A stretch of DNA of 64,000 nt, taken from positions 77,767,181 to 77,831,180 of the forward strand of contig CM039502.1 of NCBI GenBank assembly GCA_022432975.1, given 5' to 3'. Under the pieces are notes generated by a model. The model worked only from the letters and a program-made list of their open reading frames with translations. It was not told the DNA's origin and did no database searches. A program made the translations under genes and the position numbers. Positions 24,547-36,858 of the stretch are shown here, one piece after another; positions within the stretch are counted from its first letter, which is position 1, and each line of letters begins with the position of its first letter. Source of the DNA: Begonia masoniana (Eukaryota > Streptophyta > Magnoliopsida > Cucurbitales > Begoniaceae).

Positions 24547-25400
24547 AAAATGTAAATCATTGGTCTCACTTTCCAAGGAGGCAACCATTGGATCAACGTT
24601 AGGACATCATTAGGAATCCACATTCTCTTTTGCAAATGGCTTCAGCAACTTCCCTCCTAAATATATAAACAAAGCAAAATGCATTCGATGGCTGTGATTG
24701 TGGGGGTGAATAACAGATCACGTCGACGTAATTATGTTTTCGAGTAGAAGACAAGTTGGACCACAGAAAAAGAGCCCTACTTTTCTGTTTGGAAATTGGA
24801 AGAAGAATAAAGACTCCTCAAAGAGTTTCAGACTTGACACCAGTCAGAATCACAGTAGAGAAAGAGAGAAAGAGAGAGAGAGCTTGTGAAAGGCCAGTAG
24901 CTCTGCAAAGTAACTATGGCGAAAAGGAGGACCATGGCTTGAGAAAAGAACAATCTTTACAAGAATCTAACCTAACATTGTGGTGGGGGAAGAGAGAGAG
25001 AAAGAGAGAGAGCACTAATGAAGAGGAGAGAGAAAAAGAAAAGAAGAGAAAGCGAGGGTAGTAGTGATTTCTGAGAGAATCCACCATAGAAAAACCAGAA
25101 GGGTGGAAGGAAGATATAATTAGCCTTTTTCTCCAAAGTGGGAATATGACCAATGCTGTCTCTTTCTCCACTAGCCTCTGCCCTCAACCTATCCAATCCC
25201 AATCAGGACTTGTTCAAATCAAATCTCCATATCTCTTCTTCCTCCACTTTTAGCCTCTCGACCATGCATTCCATCTTCCCCTTTTTCTCCCCCAGAAAAC
25301 GACTCTTCTAACCAAACCGTCCATCTAACAAGGGAACGCCGTGCATTCGAGGGCACTCTACTTCAATCATCACAAGTTCCTTTAGCACGGCCAAAATTTA
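24547..25400. other. Intergenic, purine-rich (GA) tract, no gene assigned
   Basis: Contains (GA)n-rich segments at about 24,855-24,885 and 24,990-25,050. It resembles a promoter or leader of a lost gene, but no reading frame is convincing on either strand. Confidence 0.4.
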
Positions 25401-25404
25401 TTAT

Positions 25405-25677
25405 ATTAATTAGATCAATTATTATTTGACAGGTCAATAAATATATTTAGAGAGTAGAATAAAAGAGTAAATGTATCATTACTCAAATAGTACTGAGTAA
25501 CGGTACGTTTACTCACTTATTCTACTACGTTAAAATACTGCGTCAAAATTGGTTGATCCAATTAAAGTGGAATTAACGTAACAAATTATAAATAGTTATT
25601 TTATTATCTTAATTGCAATAATTATTGTTTAACACGTCAACGAGTATTTTAAGAGAGTATATGTAACATTATTCAAT
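25405..25677. mobile_element. Two small MITE-like units, head to head
   Basis: From 25,493 to about 25,677 lies a unit of about 184 bp with inverted ends (GAGTAACGGTACGTTTACTC and, inverted, GAATAATGTTACATATACTC). Immediately to its left, inverted, is a partial second copy starting GAGTAATGATACATTTACTC. A related unit of similar length occurs at 35,994-36,180. Superfamily not determined. Confidence 0.45.
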
Positions 25678-25773
25678 AATAATTAACGATCTAGCCGCCA
25701 AAGTTCCTTTTTAAGGATTCCGCTTGTGTTATAACTCAGAGAATTGAGATGGGTCGAATATGCCCAAACTATT

Positions 25774-25834
25774 TGGGCCGAATAGAACCCAACTCATTTG
25801 GGCGGCCGAATAGAACCCCAAACATTATTGGGCC
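25774..25834 (+). promoter_or_regulatory. Cluster of site II-type TGGGCC motifs upstream of the REI1-like gene
   Basis: TGGGCC occurs at 25,774-25,779 and 25,829-25,834, with a near match TGGGCG at 25,799. TGGGCY 'site II' motifs are known in promoters of plant ribosome-biogenesis and translation genes, which fits the downstream gene. Function is inferred from motif and position only. Confidence 0.5.
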
Positions 25835-26017
25835 GAACAGAGCTCAAATATGCATCGTCTCCCTACAGCTACCAGCCGTCGTATTGTGTTCACACCTGAT
25901 TAGACTACCTCATAAACCGCCTCCACACACCCTGAATCTCTCGGTTCTCTCTCTCGCTATATCAATTCGTCTGTGGATTCAGCAGAATCGGAATTTAGAA
26001 ATCAGGAAGGAATCAAA

Positions 26018-28496
26018 ATGCCAGGATTGAGTTGCAACTCCTGCAACAGGGAATTCATAGACGACGCGGAGCAAAAGCTCCATTACAAGTCCGAATGGCA
26101 CCGCTATAATCTTAAGCGAAAGGTTCTTTTCTTTATCTTCTACTCATCGATTCTAAAATTTTCGATTGATTACGCGTTTCACTTCGCATCGTTGCTTGGG
26201 TCTGTGTCTGTTAGACTCTTGGTTTCCAGCATATGTGATTATGCTCTGTTTGCTTGCTGAGAGAAGTACGAGTTGATATAGTTTAGTTTTCCTCACACGA
26301 AGTGAACTCGAGCTTACTAGGGCTAGACTTTCCGGATGTTAAGATATTTGACGAAGGATATGCAATTTTTTTTTTTTTCCGATTTCTCTATTTTGATGGA
26401 CAATTTCACAGCTGATGCATTTCTGTTCCCTGCTGCTCTTCTATTTCCTTTTGAGAGAAAATCAAGTTCCGATCTTAGTGTTTCCCTGATGAATTGAGAT
26501 GAATTTATATATCTGTTAAAGCATTTAAGCTCTTTTAGGTTATGACCTAATCAATCATCGGTCATTTTTATGAAGCGAAAATAGTGTTTCTTGAGAAAAT
26601 AAATTTTAATGCAACGATCTCTTTGTTAGTATACAATTCGACCACAATATGTGGATACCCTAAAATATTTTTAGACGAGGAAAATACACTAATCACTATG
26701 AAGTAGAGAACATAAGAAGTTTGCAGAATGTGGGAATGTAATTTTTATGGAGAAAAACTGTTTCGAATTTCTCTTTCAGATAGTAATTTTCTCCTTTTGT
26801 TTCTTTATAAACTTGATGAATGCATTTTAAATGTACTTTCAACTGCAGCGTAATCTCTTTCATTATTATTTTATGATCTAAGAGGAAAACAATAAAGGTA
26901 AAGAAAATTGATAGTGTGTTAATAGTTTTCATATGCCTTGATAGTGGTCCTTATAGGATATATCCTCGTAAAGTTTTGCTGAAAGACTTAAAGGAAGGGA
27001 ACGCTATGCCTCGTCTTGTTTAAGCAATTTAGCGTAAGTATCAATTTTTATAAATTTCCCTGTAATCAAACCAGGTAGCTGGTGTTCCTGGTGTGACCGA
27101 AGCTTTATTTCTAGCTAGACAATCTGCAGTTTCACAGGAGAACACGAAGTCTAATGAAACCCCAATGTTGTACTCTTGTGGTCTCTGTGGAAAAGGATAC
27201 AGGAGTTCCAAAGCTCATGCTCAGCATCTTAAATCAAGAAGTCATATAACACTAGCTTCTCAAGGATCCAATGAAGAAGATGAGAAGGCTGTAATCAAGC
27301 CACTTGTTCGTAGAACCTCAAATAAGATTCCCCAACAAAAAGGACATAATGAAGAAAGTGATGAGAGTGAAGATGAGTGGGAGGAGGTTGACCCAGATGA
27401 AGATTTGGTTAGTGAGGCCACACAGTCGATGACTGGTATGAAGATGAAAGATGTCAATGGTGAGATGGATGATGATATGGATGACAACGATGACATTGAG
27501 GAGTTGGATCCATCGTGCTGCTTTATGTGTGACCTGGACCATGACACTATTGAGAGTTGTATGGTTCACATGCACAAGCAGCATGGTTTCTTCATTCCCG
27601 ATGTCGATTATTTGAAGGACCCAGCAGGCCTGCTTGGTTATCTTAGCCTGAAGGTGATGAATTTGATTGTGCTTCAACTAATTTCTTCACATCCCACTAC
27701 AAAAGTATAGTCTGATTTTACCTTACCTTTTTTTTTTCTTTTCAGGTGAAAAGGGATTTCATGTGCCTCTACTGCAATGATAGGTGTCTTCCTTTTAATA
27801 GCTTGGAAGCAGTTAGAAAGCACATGACAGCAAAAAGCCATTGCAAAGTGCACTATGGTGATGATGAGGATGAGGACGCAGATTTGGAAGACTTCTACGA
27901 TTACAGTAGCAGGTGTTTATCCTTTTTTCATGAGTTTTTGCTCACATATTATGTTTTGTCTATTCCCTCATAGGACTCAGATGTTCAATGAACTTTTAAT
28001 CTTTCTTTTGGTTGTAGTTATGTGGATGATAAAGGCAAAAAACTGGCAGTGGCTGGCGACTCGGCCAACTCTGTAGAACTTGGGAGTGGTGGGTCGGAGC
28101 TCATCATTACTAGAACATCTGATCGTGGAATCCTTACCAAAACACTTGGTTCCCGGGAGTTTTTGCGCTATTATCGTCAGAAACCACGCCCTGTGAATTA
28201 CACACCTCTAACTGCTGCATTGGCTTCTAGGTTAGCTAGATATTCTTCTTGCTGACGTTTTGGGAAATGAAAAAAATATTTATTGGATAGTGAGGGAAGC
28301 TTGAGTTACAGGATTAACTGTGTTGATCTGATTCAGGTACAGGAGCATGGGATTGGCAACAATACAATCAAGGGAAGGAATGGTGAGGATGAAAGTGATG
28401 AAAGCTATGAATAGATCAGGAGTGGAAGCCATGCGCAACAAGATTGGAATGAAGAGCAATGTGATCAGAAACCTGCCTAAGAATGTTCCTTATTGA
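26018..28496 (+). CDS. REIL: REI1-like zinc-finger protein (cytoplasmic 60S maturation), 5 exons, complete
   Basis: REI1/REIL proteins (ZNF622 in animals) act late in cytoplasmic 60S ribosomal subunit maturation, helping recycle export factors. Exons: 26,018-26,122; 27,075-27,653; 27,746-27,912; 28,018-28,230; 28,337-28,496, giving 1,224 nt in frame and 407 residues, close to the roughly 400 of Arabidopsis REIL proteins. Zinc fingers: CNSCNREFIDDAEQKLHYKS near the start, CGLCGKGYRSSKAHAQH at about 65, CFMCDLDHDTIESCMVHMH at about 180, and CLYCNDRCLPFNSLEAVRKH after the exon 2/3 join. An acidic linker lies between fingers two and three. The basic C-terminus (MVRMKVMKAMNRSGVEAMRN) is a family hallmark. 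The start codon gives the classic MPGLSCNSC N-terminus. It is tail-to-tail with the HBS1-type gene. Confidence 0.95.
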
Positions 28497-29551
28497 TTTT
28501 AAAATGCCTACAAGCGTTCCTTCTTGATTATCGAATGCCTACACTCATACTTTTGGAGTTTTCAGTTCCACAGCTGGTTTCTGCTACTAAGGCCATCAAG
28601 CTTGTCAACTGTTCGTGTGTTGGTCTCAGTTCATTGCTCGTATATATTAATTTTCAAACGCATTTTTGGAGACAATTATAATTATTAGTTCTTCAAGAAA
28701 CAATAGTCATATTAGTAAGATGTTGTCAACTGCCATAACATCGGCATCTCTATGTGATGGGGTTTTTCAGTGTTCAATATTATATTTTCCTACAAACGAA
28801 TAAATAACTTTTACTTGCCGATCAAATTATGGTGCAAAAAAGAGATCAAAATGACTCTTAATCAGCCCAAGTTTCGTCCTCAAAATTTAACAAACTTTGA
28901 GACATTATCGGTTTGAAACGTTGTTGGATTTTTAAAATAAAAGCCTCAAAGAGTCAATAAAATGATGCATCCACATCTGGAAACTAGTATCTGCCCTAGT
29001 TTATCCACATCTAGAATTATTTCGTTACACAACTGTAACATAAAAAACTTGTACTAAAAAGAAGTCTTTGCTGAGTCTCATTTTCAGCCAAGCTTCTTGA
29101 TCCGAGCCTCTTCAAGAATAATGAGACTCAAGTATAATAAGAAAAATTGATCTAAATCAATTTTGAAAATAAATACGATTAGCAAATCTCTCGACGTTTT
29201 ATGTATGAAAAAATAAGAACCAAATGTATAAGAAAGATTATAAACGACACACACAAGAACTAGATAAAGAGAGTGATAAGCTTAATTTGAATGTCACAAA
29301 AAATTCATGATAAGTTCAAACGAACGCCGCATTGAACTCAATTACTTATTTTCATTATTAGAGTTAAACGCTATTATACAATGTTATAATTAGCCTAATT
29401 TAATAACTCTATAAAAGAAATATAAAGTTCAAATTTAAATAAAAATAAATAAAAAAAATCTCAATAGCTAAATACTATCTAAAAAAAGAATACTAAAATA
29501 TCAAAAATATAAACAACTTTCCTAATCTATCGTTTGATGAAGTCAGAATTC
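28497..29551. other. Convergent intergenic region between REIL and HBS1
   Basis: Holds the presumed 3' ends of both genes. AT-rich; I see no further gene or repeat. Confidence 0.5.
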
Positions 29552-32500
29552 TTATTCCTTCGCTTCAATTATTCGGGTAATGACCCCAACTGCAACTGTT
29601 CTTCCTGATGCTCGTAGAAATATCCTCCCAAGAGCTTTACTCGTTGAGAACGCTTCAACGCACACAGGACCATGTAATACTACCTAAATCCAAACGAAAC
29701 ATGCAAAGCTTAGTTTGAGAACTAGTTTCCAAAGCAGAATTCTGTTTTTTGAAGTAGAAAAACATGAAATGATGAACGTATTTAACTGTGCTTTGAAGAA
29801 ACTCGTTTCAGCTGAGTTTTGAACAAACAATATATTTCAAGAAAAAACATGAAGTATTTTAAAAATCTATTCTACGTTGCTCGTAAATGGTTACACAAAT
29901 CAACACCAGAACCACAAATAACTTTCTACAAATTTACCTCAATAATGGCAGTTTGCTTGGGGATGAGAATGCGAGGAGCCTTCTTTTTAGTCTTTCCAGT
30001 CTTTGGATCAAGTAATGACGCAATTTTGACGACCCTAGCAGCTTCCTTTGTACAATGTACATGAACTTCCAACTGGCCGTTCACCACATAAGATTATTAT
30101 TATATGTCAACTATTAAATGCGTAAAAACAAATCATATTAAGCAGAATGCAGACCTGGGATCCAATTAAAATTGGGTTTGCAAAATCCAAGACAAGCACT
30201 TTCAACTCCAAATGTTTTGCAATGGAAACAGGAAAATCAGGGTGACAAAGTACACCCCCAGCCCTCACATGACTCTCATCGATGTCTTGAAGGCTGACAG
30301 TCACATTGTCTCCAGCTCGTGCAACTGTGCAAGCATGAGAATCACGCTCTAAGGATTGCAATGTTCCAATAGCACCAGATGGCATAACAAGAACCTACAA
30401 TTGACGAAAGTTATACCGAGCTAGACCAAACACCAGGACAAAAAAGTAACAAATCAAAAGAGATAATAGCAAGCTTAATGACTATATGCATGTGCAACTC
30501 AATTACATATTATTCAGTATATATAATGTTGACAATAAAGTTACGATCAAAAGAGATAATAATAAGCTAATGACTATGCAACTCAGTACATATTATTCGG
30601 GCGAAAGTATATATAATGTTAACAACAAAGTTGTGTTCAAAAGAGATAATAATAAGCTAATGACTAAATGCAACTCAAGTACATATTATTTCGGGCACCG
30701 CACAAGTATATAGTGTTAACAACAAAGTTATGATTCCTTTTAAAATTTACCATTTGTCAATGGTTTTTCAAATTAAAAAGTGATTGAACCATCCTTCTAA
30801 TGTAGGGTGCAAATTGCACGCTTCTTAATGGATGAGCACTAAGCTCAATCTACTATAACCATTTTTTATTATAACTTCAATACAATCATGAATATGAAAA
30901 GAAATAAAGCCTGGTCACTTTTCCAAACTATCATCCTGTCACAGACTTTTTTACCAAATCTGGAAAAAGAAGTCAGTAAAGATTTAGCAAGATTTGTATG
31001 ATACGTTCTTGTATACAGAAAGCTTGGGTAAGTTAAATTTTGTCAAAGGACTAGTAAATATCATCAACCGAAAGCGAACTTTGAAACCAAGAACAAAATA
31101 GTCAAGCTGTCAAGATCATGACATATTCATAACTACTCAAACAATTGTTATGTACCTTAGATCCAACTCGAAAAGCACCAGCTTCCAATTTTCCACTAAC
31201 AGACACTTGTCCTATTGAAAGTGTTTTTATAATGTCACAAATTGGCATAAGCAAAGGCTTTGAGTAATCCCTAGTTGGAGGTTGAAAAAGATCAATTGCC
31301 TCCAACAAATTAGGTCCACGATACCTGCATATATAAACAACCAAAACCACAGAAGAATCAGTTCCACTTCCACGTATTCCAAAAGTTTCTGGAAAAAACC
31401 TGATTTGGCAGTATTGACATTTCAAAGAAACAAATGTCTTAATGAGAATGCATGAAAGGAAAACAAATTCAGGTTCCGGGAAGGGATCAGCTCAAAATAA
31501 CACATTAATTCCATTGTTTCTTTAAAAATCAAGTTACATTGTAAAATCTAAGACGGTATACAACATATTATACCATTTTACATTATACCATTACACGGTC
31601 GATAGACCACAAGATGAAGCTTTACAGTTCATATTAACTCAATGTCGAGAATAAAGGAAAGCAAAAGAAGTCGGGAGGTCACCTTCAGCTAATCAATATG
31701 CAGGGAATATGGCAAGTAGTGGTCCAGTAGTGTAGTGGGCGATATGTGTGGGTGAGGGGATGAGGGAATATAAATTGCAAGAGCCAAAAAGGGAGAGACA
31801 CTTTTTGGATGATCAAATCAATATTGTATTTCTGCAGTTCTTTCTGAGTCTATAGCCATACTTGTGGTAGGTTTAAGATAGCCAAATCTGTGGATTTCCA
31901 AATTTGTAGTTTATTTCTTTGAAAAACTCTTGATTAGATAAATATTTGCTACTATTTCCTATCGATTTCCGGTTCACCACGCATCACTTATCCAATATGG
32001 TTTTTTAAGATGAGTCACTTTGTCCCGCAGTGATCGACATGTAAGAAGCAAGAGCCAATGTATGTAGAACACTAGAAAGCAAAGAATATTCAATTATCTA
32101 GGTTCGTCGATAGAGGAAGGAAAGGAAAAGCAATAGAAAACACTTCCTAAATCTATAGTTTTATGCAGGTCATGATAAAAGACTTGAAAAAATTAGACAA
32201 TGAACCAAATATTTTTTGAGTTCAATCACTTCAAAGATTGCCACTGTCCATGTTTCCTCCTAGAAACATGAGAATGATGTCAATTAGCATTGGTGAAGAC
32301 ATTTTCATCCTCTAAAACATAACCACATCCCAATTCCCAGGAAAGGGTCTTTCTTCAAAAATTTCTAGTTGTAATTTACTTTTAATTTTACTTTCTTCAT
32401 CTTATTTCTTTACTGAATTCTCCTAGCATGTTTTATCAGGCAATCTACATAATTAAGGGAAAAAAAAGTTAAAGCTTATAGATGAACAAAACTTTACTCA

Positions 32501-35500
32501 GAATATGAGTCCATAAAGAGCACTCACCAGGATGAGAGACGGATGTCAGAAGGGGCAGTCACCAAATTTTGATTTCCCATGGCGCTCAATGGAATCCAAG
32601 ACATAGAAGAATCTTTAAAACCACATGTACGAAGGAATGTACCCGTTTGCAGCTGAATAGAGTCATAACGATCCTTGGAATACTCCACCACATCCATTTT
32701 GTTAACCGCAACAATTATTTGGTCAACACCAAAACTTCTGATTAGCTGTGCGTGCTCCTTTGTTTGTCCTTTGGCACCATCCATGCCAGCTTCAAACGCA
32801 CCAACCGAGGCATCAATGACAAGAATTGCAGCATCAGCTTGTGTGGCCCCGGAGATCATATTTGGAACAAAATCTTTGTGACCTGGGGAATCGAGGACCA
32901 CAATATGATATCTTTTAGAATCAAAATATGCAACACCAACGGTCATAGTTATTCCTCTTTCTCTTTCTTCAGCACTCTCGTCCAACGCCCAGGCAAAAGC
33001 AAACGACCCCTTGCCCTGCTTGAATCACATATACTTAGTTTACAAATCACAGACATTTTTTTATAACAAAATTACACGTATTGAAAAAAAAGCAACTTGC
33101 CTGTAATTTTGCCTCTTTTTCATATTGGTGCATTTCTTTTTGAGATATTTGTCCTGATAGGTGTAGAAGTCTACCAGAAAGAGTAGATTTTCCTGAGTCA
33201 ACATGACCAACCTACAAAATATTTTTGACAAAACGACATTATTTGTGTATTTGATGATACCTTAAGATTAAAAAGCTATTATATTACTCTAGCTCGTAGT
33301 CTTACTATTGCAAGATTCAGTTGAGTCAAGGAACCAACAGCTTGATCAGGGAGCATCCACTTTTCAGGTTCATACTGAGCATGCATATCTGCTCCTTTAG
33401 CAGTAACATTTGAATATGGAGATCTAACATCTAGACCCACATTGTTCAAACTAGTAGTAAGACCTTTTAACTTGTGCCGATTTATTGCAGAATTGCTGCT
33501 AATATCAACAATTTCATCTGTTTTATTCGGCAACAATGCAAATGAACTCTCTGATCTTTTATCTGATCTTGCATCTATGCTTAAGTTCTCGGAGAACTTG
33601 ATCTTCTCTGCTTGAACTATTATACTTTTCCTTCTTGATGTAGATAAACCATCCGAAATCTCAAAACTGGATTGTGCATTAATTGCTGCCTCCTTTCTAT
33701 AACCATCTACTCTGATATTTGGCATTGTGGAATCAGTGCTATCAGACCTTTCAGCAGTATAAGTTGCCTTTATAGAACTTGTAACGCCACATGTATCTGA
33801 AATGGCTTCCGCTGATTTTAAGTATGTGTGGCTCGCTGTACATAAATTGTAGAGATATCAAGTTAATTATTTTTGATCAGTAAATGAAAGTATATTAATC
33901 CACGAAATTTATGTAAAACAAACAAGAAAATGATCCACTCCTCAAAGACTATTGAACCTTCTCAATTAGTAAGAAACCCTACTCACCCATAAAAAAGGTT
34001 TTACAAACAAATAATCAGTTCATATACTTTGGTCCAGTTCAATAACAACCTTACATCATAAGGACGGAAAATTCTTCAAAAGCTATACATTTAACTCCAT
34101 ATAGTTCAACATCATAAGGAAAAAGATAACAAATCATACCAAAACATTAAAGTTTCCATAACGTTAAATGTCTAGCTCAGTTATTCAATTTCAGTAAGTT
34201 CTATAAATATTAGTTATCATTATTATAAAAATTTTGATCAAGGGACATTCGGTGGTCATAGGACTTAATTCAAAGCCTAACCACTCAATTTATCCATAAC
34301 TACAAGAAAAGAACAATCCATCACATACACTTTTCGCATAGTAAAGAGTCAGTGATATAGCATTTTATGAGTCTATCATATGTTATTCCTGTTTATGTTC
34401 AACCTCTTGACATGCCTTAATTTAGAGTAGGCAGTGGTATAACAAACTTCTGTTGGATGAGATTTTGGGAATGTATAGAAATGGACGGGGAGGCAAGAGT
34501 AACACAATTCTGTTCTCTCAGCACTATCAATAGAGTTATTCCTCAAAAAATACTCTTATCAGCTTGCAAAAAACAAAAATCATGGCAAAATAATAATCAG
34601 AAATAGTATACTTGCATCTTAAAACAAGGAATGCATCAGCTGCTTATTCCGATAGTTTCTTAGGAACCTTGTAAGGAGGATCTCTGTCCTCTCGCCATAT
34701 TGTATAATCTTTGTGTAATGCATTTTGTTTCTTATAAAAATAACAATAATTTTGGACATACATAGTGATTTAAAACCAGTAAATAATAAAATTGAAATAT
34801 TGACCAACTTTTACAGACGGACTTTCTACATATTGGAATAGAGAATAATTCTCCATACATTCATGACAATGTAACATCATCACCACCAATACCTTTCAGA
34901 TTCGATTTGGATGAATGCAATCCATAAGAAACCACGTCGTCAGGTGATGGAACATCAAACTTGAAAGGAGCTGAGAAGTATAAAGGAGTTTGGTTAAATT
35001 CTGTTTCAATGAGGCATAATAAACCTTCAGAAAAGCAGAAAACTCTATTCATTAGTACAATATTGAAGAAGAAAAAAATACTAAAAACATTGTGGCACTG
35101 GATATAGAAATGTAAGTCAAAAGAATATTTTTTTTCTTATTCTGGTACTCTAAATCGAAACTTGATTTAGAACGTCCAGACCTATATTCGTATAGCTACA
35201 ATTATAAAAACTAAATCTTTTATGGAATTTGTGGAGAACTTGATAAACATCCCCACTCTTGATGAGATTATTGTTCTTTTTTGTCTCAGATTCATCATTC
35301 TGCTCTGGCACTAATACAGCCTTTTTGGGAATGACACGTGGTGATGATGCAAAAAGAGACTTGGCCATTATGGACACTCCAGAGTCTTTGCATAAGCCCA
35401 CAACTGCATAAAAGAAATCTAGTCTATGAAAGGGACATGAATCACAAATATAGAGTGGAAAAATACACCAAATTTGGATTCCTAAACAGTCTGCTTGGTG

Positions 35501-36858
35501 ACCCTAAACCAGAATGAAGTCCAATATAGGTTTTCTTGAAATAAATTTACCTTAAAACATCTTATTTTGCTACAAATGAAAAATAATATCTATAAAAGCA
35601 ACAAAACGAGAGAAAGAAAGAGGAACAAGTAGAAAAGACAAGTAGGTATGCCACTGAGCGATCTTGACTTAAAGAACTAGACAAAGAACGACAATACCAC
35701 ATCCTCTTCTTTAGGTAAAATGGGATGGTATATATATATCCTTTTCTATCCCCATAAACAAAACTTAATTACCTCTTATCTGGCTGCCATTGTTGACCAA
35801 TGGATTTCGAAGAACCTCACATATCTCACACGCAGATAAGCTTTGATCATTATCATATGTACAAATGGAACAACGCCATATCCCAGGGTTCTTAGTTAAT
35901 CGACTAGACTCGGGTGTATCACCTACTAAAGAAAATAACTTTTGTCAACATGAATACATCAAAATATGGGGAAGAAAATGTCAATATTCAATGGGTAATG
36001 TTAGATTTACTTTATAATTCTACACTTGAATCTTACCTCCTGACGTGTTGCTCATTAATTGACATAATTAATTTTTTATTTTAACTATTTGTCATTTATA
36101 TTAATTATTACAAAAATTAATGAGCGGCATGTCAATAGGTAAAATTAGAGTGTAGAATTAGCGAGCAAACTCAATATTATTCATATACGATATCAAAATA
36201 ATGCAAACTTGTAAAATTATAACATCAAAATATGGCCAAGAGAATATATAGTTCAAACTTTTAAAAATAAAACATTGAATAACATCAAAATATGGCCAAG
36301 AGAATGTCCAACAAGATCAATAAGTTTCAAAACAATCTCCCCAAACTGTAACCTTTAAATATTTACAGAAGTGAGAAATTCAAGTAAATCTACTAAACAT
36401 GAGTCTATTCAACCAGGAGACAAAACAAGGTAAATGCAGTCTACAAAACTGGATAGTGTAATAAAAGAAAGCACTACTGTCAATAATGCACAAAAACACC
36501 TCTCTCTTGCAACTTCACACTATTTCAACAAATACAATATTCCAAGAATGCACTATCTCATACTGATGTAGTTAGAAGGTATGTATAGTCTCTACTTAAA
36601 GCAGAATTAAAACAAAGCAAGAAATGCAAACAGACGATGAAATAGTTAGGTAAGTCCAATTATCCACTCATCAAGAGGCAAAAGGAGTCATAAATATATG
36701 AACTCATAAGAAGAGGTAGAGAAAAGTTTGTATAAACCAGTTGCCTAACCTTGATCTTCCTCGTCAAAATCATAGTCATAATCATAATCATAACCATCAT
36801 CTTTATACACATCATAGTCATCAGCGTAATCAATTCCATAGTTCACCTTATGAGGCAT
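29552..36858 (-). CDS. HBS1: HBS1-type translational GTPase (ribosome rescue), 11 exons, complete
   Basis: HBS1 with Pelota/Dom34 splits stalled ribosomes in no-go and non-stop decay; in plants the same gene can also supply a SKI7-like exosome adaptor by alternative splicing. Exons on the minus strand: 36,858-36,750; 35,925-35,773; 35,403-35,212; 34,970-34,893; 33,835-33,306; 33,211-33,101; 33,015-32,528; 31,324-31,156; 30,394-30,155; 30,072-29,938; 29,683-29,552. The total is 2,337 nt, in frame, 778 residues. The N-terminus is Asp/Tyr-rich (MPHKVNYGIDYADDYDVY), followed by a RanBP2-type zinc finger (WRCSICTYDNDQSLSACEIC), a low-complexity linker, then the GTPase: GHVDSGKST (P-loop), RGITMTV, DSPGHKDF, NKMD. 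EF1A-like beta-barrel domains follow (MPSGAIGTLQSLERD, GGVLCHPDFPVS, RTVAVGVITRI). The intron between exons 6 and 7 starts GC instead of GT. Confidence 0.95.
30440..30735. repeat. Three-copy tandem repeat of about 95-105 bp in HBS1 intron 8
   Basis: Each copy contains AAAAGAGATAATAATAAGCT, ATGCAACTCA, ACATATTATT and TATATAATGTTAACAAC with small indels. It lies in the intron between 30,394 and 31,156. Confidence 0.75.
35994..36180. mobile_element. Small MITE in HBS1 intron 1
   Basis: About 185 bp with inverted ends: ATTCTACACTTGAATCTTACC on the left and GGTAAAATTAGAGTGTAGAAT on the right, and CATTAAT/ATTAATG inside. Similar in size and layout to the units at 25,405-25,677. Confidence 0.5.

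Noticed and set aside
24756..25202. ORFs rich in Glu/Arg or Ser/Leu on opposite strands
   Set aside because: They mirror a (GA)n-rich tract; no conserved motif and no splice structure.
27260..27677. Minus-strand ORFs over the REIL gene
   Set aside because: Antisense shadows of exon 2, whose acidic codons read as Ser-rich on the other strand.
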